A stretch of 64,000 bases of DNA, taken from the NCBI GenBank assembly GCA_036272935.1, contig DATAXP010000041.1, positions 26,754 to 90,753 of the forward strand. The letters run 5' to 3'. The first letter of the stretch is position 1, and every line of letters begins with the position of its first letter. Made by a program: the position numbers and the translations under genes. This stretch comes from DATAXP01 sp036272935. GTDB lineage: Bacteria > Planctomycetota > Planctomycetia > Pirellulales > PNKZ01. The notes beneath the pieces are model-generated. The model saw nothing but the letters and a program-made list of their open reading frames with translations, made no database searches and was not told the DNA's origin. Below are positions 59,090 to 64,000 of the stretch, one piece after another.

Positions 59090-59108
59090 GGCGATGGGGG
59101 AAAGAAAT

Positions 59109-60350
59109 ATGAAGCGCGTGTTTGCGATGATCTTGCTTTGCTCGACGGCCGCGGCCGCCGAGCCGCGGCTTGAGAAGAGCAACTTGTTCACGGCCGGCAG
59201 CGACGATTACGAACTGTATCGCATCCCCGGGATCGTGGTGACCGCCCGAGGGACGATTCTCGCCTACTGCGAGGCCCGCAAAAGCGCAAAAGGCGATTGG
59301 GGGCCGATCGATATCATGCTGCGCCGCTCGACCGATGGTGGAAACACCTGGAGCACTCGGCAGAAAATCTCGGGCGTGCCGGGACCGAAAACGAAGAACC
59401 CGGTCGCCTTGGCCCAGAATCTCGCCGGCACCGACGACGTGACCTACAACAACCCGGTGGCGTTTGCCGATCGCGGCGGGCCGGTCCATTTTCTGTACTG
59501 CCTTGAATACATGCGCTGCTTCTATACGCGTAGCGACGACGACGGCATGTCATGGAGCGCCCCGGTCGAGATCACCAGCGCGTTCGAGGCATTCCGGTCC
59601 GATTACGATTGGAAGGTGCTGGCCACCGGCCCCGCGCATGGTATTCAACTGCGCACAGGCCGGCTGGTGGTGCCGGTGTGGCTCTCGACCGGCACCGGCG
59701 GACACGCGCATCGGCCTAGTGTCACGTCGACCATCTACAGCGACGACTCCGGGCGCACCTGGCAGCGTGGCGAGATCGCGGTGCCGAACACCGACGAGTG
59801 GATTTTTCCGAACGAAACGGTGATCGTCGAATTGGCCGATGGCCGGGTGATGCTCAACGCGCGCAGCGAGTCGAAGGCCCATCGCCGCCTGGTGACCGTC
59901 AGCCCCGACGGCGCCACCGGCTGGTCGACGCCGAAGTTCGACGATGCACTGATCGAGCCGATCTGCATGGCCAGCATCGTGCGGTTTTCGACCGCTCCGC
60001 CGAGCGACCGCAACCGCATCCTGTTCGCGAACCCCGCGAACCTCCGGCGGGCCGACGGCAAAGGCGCCGCAGGGACGAGCCGTGATCGCAAGAATCTATC
60101 GGTCCGGCTCAGTTACGACGAAGGGCAAACCTGGGCCGCGACCAAGCCGCTCGAACCCGGCTACAGCGCGTACAGCGATCTGGCCGTGCTCCCCGACGGC
60201 ACGGCCTTGTGCTTCTACGAGCGCGGCGACGACGCGAAGGCGGCGAGCAAAAAGCCCACCAGCTACGCGTTCCTTACACTGGCGCGGTTCAACCTCGAGT
60301 GGCTGACCGACAGCCGCGACACACCCGCCTTGCCGCTGGTGGCGAAGTAA
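59109..60350 (+). CDS. Exo-alpha-sialidase-like secreted protein (BNR repeats)
   Basis: This protein has about 413 aa from the ATG at 59109, with GGGGGAAAGAA upstream. Short signal peptide (MKRVFAMILLCSTAAAAEP). The sialidase fold shows YRIPGIVVTARGTILAYCEA with the RIP motif and Asp boxes STDGGNTW, SDDDGMSW, SDDSGRTW and SYDEGQTW. The Tyr/Glu stretch ALCFYERGDD near the C terminus fits the catalytic Tyr site, and FPNETVIVELADGRVMLNAR carries a conserved Asn/Glu. Substrates may be sialic acids or other acidic sugars of glycans. It shares the strand with argG but has no functional tie that I can see. Confidence 0.82.
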   Translation: MKRVFAMILLCSTAAAAEPRLEKSNLFTAGSDDYELYRIPGIVVTARGTILAYCEARKSAKGDWGPIDIMLRRSTDGGNTWSTRQKISGVPGPKTKNPVALAQNLAGTDDVTYNNPVAFADRGGPVHFLYCLEYMRCFYTRSDDDGMSWSAPVEITSAFEAFRSDYDWKVLATGPAHGIQLRTGRLVVPVWLSTGTGGHAHRPSVTSTIYSDDSGRTWQRGEIAVPNTDEWIFPNETVIVELADGRVMLNARSESKAHRRLVTVSPDGATGWSTPKFDDALIEPICMASIVRFSTAPPSDRNRILFANPANLRRADGKGAAGTSRDRKNLSVRLSYDEGQTWAATKPLEPGYSAYSDLAVLPDGTALCFYERGDDAKAASKKPTSYAFLTLARFNLEWLTDSRDTPALPLVAK

Positions 60351-60356
60351 GCGCCG

Positions 60357-60468
60357 ATCCGAAAACCGCAAGCCAGTTCCGTCGGTCGCGTGGGGCGGAG
60401 AATCGTGTCTGCCGCAAGAATCGCGGCCGATGGCAGGCAGCAGTGCCTGCCCCACGCGGTTTTCGGAT
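60357..60468. repeat. Nested inverted repeat between convergent genes
   Basis: Outer arms ATCCGAAAACCGC (60357-60369) and GCGGTTTTCGGAT (60456-60468), second arms CGTGGGGC/GCCCCACG (60389-60396, 60449-60456), inner hairpin GGCAGGCA/TGCCTGCC (60432-60439, 60444-60451). It fills the gap between the sialidase stop and the ABC transporter stop and may end both transcripts. Confidence 0.65.
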
Positions 60469-60474
60469 AGGCTT

Positions 60475-62706
60475 TCAATGCACGTCGCGCGCCAGCAGCA
60501 CCAGATGGATGCTCGTCACCAGCGTCACCAGCATGATTGCCAAGATGGTCACGCTGGCAGCCGCTCCGAGCCGCTGGTTGCGCGGGAAGTAATTCTCCCC
60601 CATGTCGGGACGGTCCGGATCGTCGGCATCGCGCGCCAGGGCGATCGTTCCCGAGTACGGCGACGGCCCCAGCGGACGCCGGCCCGCCTCTTCAAGCATC
60701 ATCGCCTCGAAGCCCGATCGCGATGGCATGCCGTAAGCAAACACACGAATCGGCGCCTGCATCTTGTACACCGGCAGCAGCACGCCGCCGAACACCACCA
60801 TCGGAATCAGCACCAACGGCAACAGCGCGATCGCGACTTCGCTGGTCCTCGCCACCGCCGACAGCAATAGCCCAATGCCGACTCCCACCAGCGCCACGAG
60901 CATCATCACCAGGAACGTCGAGATGATCGGCCCAGCCAGCGAACAGCCGAGCCGCGTGATGGCCAGCAACAGCGCACACTGCAAGGCACACAGTCCCGCA
61001 CCGACCGCGAGCTTCGCAAACACATACGCCGGCGCCCGAAGATTCACCATCCGTTCGCGATGGTAGATCGCCCATTCGCCGACGATCTCGCGCACGGCAT
61101 TCGAACAGCCAAACCACAACGCCGACAGACCGAGCAGAAAGATGGTGATTGCCGTGGCTTGCGTGATTTGCGGCCACGTTTCGGCCGAGAGCTTGCGATT
61201 GATGTTGTCGCGAAACACCAACACCACGATCAACGCGATGATCGGCGCTTGCAGCAGCAGCACGGCGGTGTTCCAGCGGTCGGCGAGCTTGATCGCCGCG
61301 TTGCGCCGCAGCAGCGTGAACCACTGCTCGACCGACGAGACGGCCGGCGCCTGCTTTGGCAGCGGCGTCGGCGGGCGTTCGGCGCGCGACTCGACAAAGT
61401 CCTGAAAGTACCGTGACCGCCGGAAGGCATCGCACCAGGCAGCCGTCGGTCGCTGGGACAGGCCGCGCAGCAATTCGTCGGGCGAAAGATGTTCCGATGT
61501 CTTGGCTCCGGAAGTCGAGGGGTTGAAAAACCGAATCGCGTCGGGATAAGCCGGCCCGTAGAACGCCAGCCGGCCCGGGTCGACGCTTTGCGCGTCCTTG
61601 GCGATCACCACCAGGCGGTCCATCAGCCGATAGGCTTCGAGGCTGGGCTGGTGGATAGTCAGCAGAATCGCTTTGCCCGCGTCGGCCAACTGGCGCAGCA
61701 GCTTCATCACCATCAACGCGTCTTCCGACGACAGCCCGGAAGTCGGCTCATCGAGAAACAGCACCGCGGGATCGGTCAGCAGCTCCATTGCCAGGTTCAC
61801 GCGCTTCCGCTGGCCGCCGCTAATCCCTTTGCGCTCCGGCGAACCGATCACCGTGTCGAGCGCCCCTTCGAGGCCGAGTTGCTTGGCGACGGACAAAATG
61901 CGCTCGTCGATCTCGGCGTCGGTCGTCTCGGCCGGCAGCCGCAGCCGAGCGGTGTAGTAAAGCGCCTGCCGCACGGTGAGCTCGCGGTGCATGATGTCGT
62001 CCTGTGGCACGTAGCCCACCAGGGCGCTGACCGCCGCGTAGTTGGCGTATAGATCGTGGCCGTTGATCAGCACCGCGCCGCCGCTCGGCGGCGAGTAGCC
62101 GTTGAGCGCGTTCATCAACGTGGTCTTGCCCGCGCCGCTGGGGCCCATCAGCCCGACGAACTCGCCTGCGTAAATCGTCAGCGACACGTCGTCCAACAGC
62201 CGCCGTCCCGGAACCTCGACCGTCACGTGCTGCGCCTCGAGCGACAGCGCTCCCTCGGCGAGCGGGGCGTGTAAACGCCCCGGTACGGGCGCCGACGCCG
62301 GCGGGGGCCTTGTGGCGGCGGGACGCGCGGCGGCAACAGGGGCCGGCTTCCGCGGTGGCTGCGTCGACGTTTGCGTCGACGTTTGCGTCGATGGCTGCGC
62401 GGGCGCTTTCGACGGCCGGATGCTCGACACCTTCGTGCCTGAAGGCAACGCGCTGGCCAGCGCTTCCGGGGGCCAAGGCATCGCCAGAGCGTCGGCCAGC
62501 ACGATGCGATCGCGCGGAGTGACGGCAATCGGATCGACGACGCGCTGGCCGTTGACGCGCGTGCCGGCATCCGAACGTAAATCGATCAACAAGAAGCCGT
62601 CGCCGGTCTTCACCAACTGGCAATGACGCGGGGCCACGTGTGGATCGTCGACGACGATGTCGCACGTGCTGCTACTTCCGATGATCCAGCTTGACTGCGA
62701 TCCCAT
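60475..62706 (-). CDS. FHA-domain ABCG-type ABC transporter (half-transporter)
   Basis: This protein has about 743 aa from the ATG at 62706. The N-terminal FHA domain (SSWIIGSSSTCDIVVDDPHV, APRHCQLV, GTRVNGQRV; residues ~5-80) binds phospho-Thr. A Pro/Ala/Thr linker includes (STQT)n from a 12-base tandem repeat in the DNA. The ABC domain (~160-400) shows MGPSGAGKTTLMNAL, QDDIMHRELTVRQAL, signature GISGGQRKRVNLAMELLTDP and Walker B AVLFLDEPTSGLSS. Six membrane helices with ABC2-type layout follow (RDNINRKLSAETW, SALWFGCSNAVREIVGEWAI, YGMPSRSGFEAMMLE). Phosphoregulated export is the natural inference. Substrate unknown. Confidence 0.9.
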   Translation of the reverse strand: MGSQSSWIIGSSSTCDIVVDDPHVAPRHCQLVKTGDGFLLIDLRSDAGTRVNGQRVVDPIAVTPRDRIVLADALAMPWPPEALASALPSGTKVSSIRPSKAPAQPSTQTSTQTSTQPPRKPAPVAAARPAATRPPPASAPVPGRLHAPLAEGALSLEAQHVTVEVPGRRLLDDVSLTIYAGEFVGLMGPSGAGKTTLMNALNGYSPPSGGAVLINGHDLYANYAAVSALVGYVPQDDIMHRELTVRQALYYTARLRLPAETTDAEIDERILSVAKQLGLEGALDTVIGSPERKGISGGQRKRVNLAMELLTDPAVLFLDEPTSGLSSEDALMVMKLLRQLADAGKAILLTIHQPSLEAYRLMDRLVVIAKDAQSVDPGRLAFYGPAYPDAIRFFNPSTSGAKTSEHLSPDELLRGLSQRPTAAWCDAFRRSRYFQDFVESRAERPPTPLPKQAPAVSSVEQWFTLLRRNAAIKLADRWNTAVLLLQAPIIALIVVLVFRDNINRKLSAETWPQITQATAITIFLLGLSALWFGCSNAVREIVGEWAIYHRERMVNLRAPAYVFAKLAVGAGLCALQCALLLAITRLGCSLAGPIISTFLVMMLVALVGVGIGLLLSAVARTSEVAIALLPLVLIPMVVFGGVLLPVYKMQAPIRVFAYGMPSRSGFEAMMLEEAGRRPLGPSPYSGTIALARDADDPDRPDMGENYFPRNQRLGAAASVTILAIMLVTLVTSIHLVLLARDVH
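62360..62393. repeat. 12-base tandem repeat inside the FHA-ABC linker
   Basis: The unit TGCGTCGACGTT is repeated with small changes almost three times and encodes the repeated Ser-Thr-Gln-Thr. This suits slippage in a disordered linker. Confidence 0.6.
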
Positions 62707-63031
62707 TCGAGCAACGGCGGCGCCAAGACTTCCAGAGGTTATGCAGCGCGATCGCTCATCCGGCACTGGAAGCACGGCTCAGGGCGAGTGCCTGCCTCCC
62801 GTCGTTCCGCGAACCCTTGAATTGACTGCGTCGACTCGGCGACGCAGCGACGATCCAACAGAATATGATCGGAAAGCCGGCTGCGAGCAACTTTTCCCAT
62901 TCCGCTTCCGGCTCTCGGCCCTTGGAATGCCGTGGCACAGTGCGTAGGAGCGACAAATCGGTGCGATAAACGTTTACCGATAAACGTCGTTCTTCTCGCC
63001 TTCCGTTTCCGCCCGCCACTAGGTGTTCGGC
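62707..63031. other. Upstream region of the FHA-ABC gene (325 bases), no clear gene
   Basis: Overlapping open frames on both strands show no recognisable domain. The sequence is less GC-rich near 62985-63000. I see no repeat of the classes listed elsewhere. Confidence 0.4.
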
Positions 63032-63152
63032 ATGCTACGAGTCACGCGCGTCGTTGCGTTGGTTTCGCTGGCCCTCCTGCTGGCAGCCGAATCTTCCCGC
63101 GCCGCCGACCCGCCCCGGCCGAACGTGATTATATTTCTGGCCGACGACAAGG
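63032..63152 (+). pseudogene. Sulfatase N-terminal fragment
   Basis: From ATG 63032 a signal peptide (VALVSLALLLAAESSRA) and the first sulfatase strand PPRPNVIIFLADDK are clear. A normal sulfatase has 450-550 residues and continues with GYxDLxxYG or similar. Here homology ends after about 40 residues near 63152, and another gene end follows in a different frame. Confidence 0.6.
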
Positions 63153-63290
63153 CTTCACACGACGCGTCTCAACGGCGTTTTGCCCGAGAAATTCGGTGTT
63201 TTCAGCCGAATCCTGGGGAAACAGAAATTGGTTGCGATTGCGGGCGATTACTTCCGATTCAATGGAATTAACGACACTTTGCTACATTGA
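63153..63290 (+). pseudogene. Unknown gene end fused behind the sulfatase fragment
   Basis: A frame not in register with the sulfatase start reads LHTTRLNGVLPEKFGVFSRI, then LGKQKLVAIAGDYFRFNGIN, and DTLLH with the stop TGA at 63288. Its composition looks like a real protein C terminus, unlike the frames around it. I do not recognise the family. The junction is near GACAAGG at about 63150. Confidence 0.35.
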
Positions 63291-64000
63291 GCACGCCGTC
63301 GATGATCTAACGTAATTCCAATTCCTTTTTTGCCGCACCACAACTTGCGCGGCGGCCGGCCTGGACACACGATCCGTCGTTGCCTGGAAGGTGTGTAATG
63401 GCTGGTCCGCAGCGGAGTCAGAAAGAGAAACCTCTCTCGCACGTTTCCATCATACTTGACCTGCCGGGCAAGCTTCGCCTGTTGGCTTCCACGGGCTGGT
63501 GGAAAGAACGTGGTGTCGGTTGGTTCGCAAGCTCGATCGCCGTGGCGAGGTCAAGTGGCAATTACCAATGGAACGTTTGCACCTGTAAAAGCGGGTGATC
63601 TCCTCAGTCCGATCAAGCGTGGAAGTCAGTGACTTCATGGTTTGGTCGACGGCCGGCAGTCGCCCTTGGGCGCCTATCGCAATGCCAGCGCGGCCGCAAT
63701 CATTTTGATCGAGCCGCTGCTCGATCGCGCGGTCACGCGCTGTGCGGCCAGCCGTTTGACTGACGATCGCGCTGCCGACAGCGAACCACTGCGCTAGCGC
63801 CTGTATGCACGCAAAATTCTTCTCGTCTGCTCCCGCCGTTGTAAACGAGTGCGCCTAGCCCTTAAACAAGCGAAGGCCGACCGCGTGGAGTGGCGTTTTT
63901 TCCGGTCGGCATGAAGCGCAATGCCGAGCGGGCCGACGCCCCTCGGCGTGGTGGTGAAGGTCGGATTGTGGTCGGGCATGGTCGAGTGCTTTCTGGGGTT
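63291..64000. other. End of window, no clear gene (710 bases)
   Basis: Short frames on both strands (for example LVDGRQSPLGAYRNASAAAI, then IILIEPLLDR, near 63640-63795 plus) have protein-like composition but no motif I recognise and no clear start. The stretch may hold decayed gene pieces like those just before it. Confidence 0.3.

Noticed and set aside
57711..59489. 592-codon minus-strand open frame opposite argG
   Set aside because: It mirrors argG and part of the sialidase gene. Its composition is typical of the antisense frame and no family motif is seen.
62360..62393. 12-base tandem repeat considered as a regulatory iteron
   Set aside because: It lies in frame inside the FHA-ABC linker and encodes Ser/Thr/Gln repeats, so slippage in coding DNA explains it.

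Overview
The window is GC-rich bacterial chromosome that reads as a planctomycete, most likely the Pirellulales. Lineage markers are a BBP7-type outer-membrane protein with a Gly/Cys-rich head, a DUF1501 protein with a Tat-like N terminus, DUF1549-type and PQQ-type fragments, sulfatases, a sialidase, an FHA-ABCG fusion transporter, a DnaA starting TKDDREIVS, and many intergenic palindromic repeats. I saw no rRNA, tRNA, prophage or CRISPR array. This placement is inference from gene content only.

Layout. 1-4.0 kb: a broken type I PKS/PUFA-synthase-like gene (minus strand) with a ketosynthase lacking its catalytic Cys, an acyltransferase lacking its N terminus, a C45 (Ntn-hydrolase)-like region and a frameshifted dehydratase; it abuts the first ~80 codons of an acetoacetate decarboxylase. 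4.2-8.9 kb: RND efflux pump and its adaptor. 9.4-12.0 kb: anion permease and MFS transporter. 12.1-14.7 kb: DUF971, class V aminotransferase and DUF1445 genes. 14.9-19.6 kb: an M29 aminopeptidase, a CheR-like protein and a hybrid histidine kinase, coupled by ATGA overlaps. 19.8-21.4 kb: a PQQ-type and a DUF1549-type gene, both cut off where they meet. 21.7-28.0 kb: TolC, HlyD and a MacB-type permease, with no dedicated ATPase beside them. 28.0-28.8 kb: a frameshifted REP-associated transposase (RAYT) between inverted pairs of short palindromes. 28.9-35.6 kb: envelope and secreted proteins, a zinc peptidase and an erythromycin esterase-like protein. 35.6-42.6 kb: a repeat-rich stretch with a possible structured RNA, a sulfatase, a yeast-type cytosine deaminase, a TIM-barrel isomerase-like protein, a DUF1501 protein and DnaA. 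43.2-44.8 kb: a GNAT and a PDZ protein.

The best-organised system lies at 44.8-54.6 kb, about 10 kb all on the minus strand: SufR-like regulator, antitoxin/MazF pair, nuoB-like gene, sufC, sufB, Uma2, cytochrome P460-like lipoprotein, sufD, RelE-type pair, a 50-aa membrane protein, a beta-helix protein, a Rieske ferredoxin and a SufT/DUF59 protein. Many of these genes overlap or lie within 20 bases of each other. It looks like an Fe-S assembly locus that has taken in iron- and heme-linked accessory genes and two toxin modules. 54.7-62.7 kb holds an SDR, a DUF6174-like protein, pyruvate kinase, argininosuccinate synthase, a sialidase and the FHA-ABC transporter. The last kilobase carries a truncated sulfatase start fused to an unknown gene end and otherwise shows no clear gene.

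Four places show truncated or fused genes (near 0.3/2.65/3.74, 20.4, 28.3/28.5 and 63.15 kb). Genomic decay and assembly error cannot be told apart from the sequence alone.
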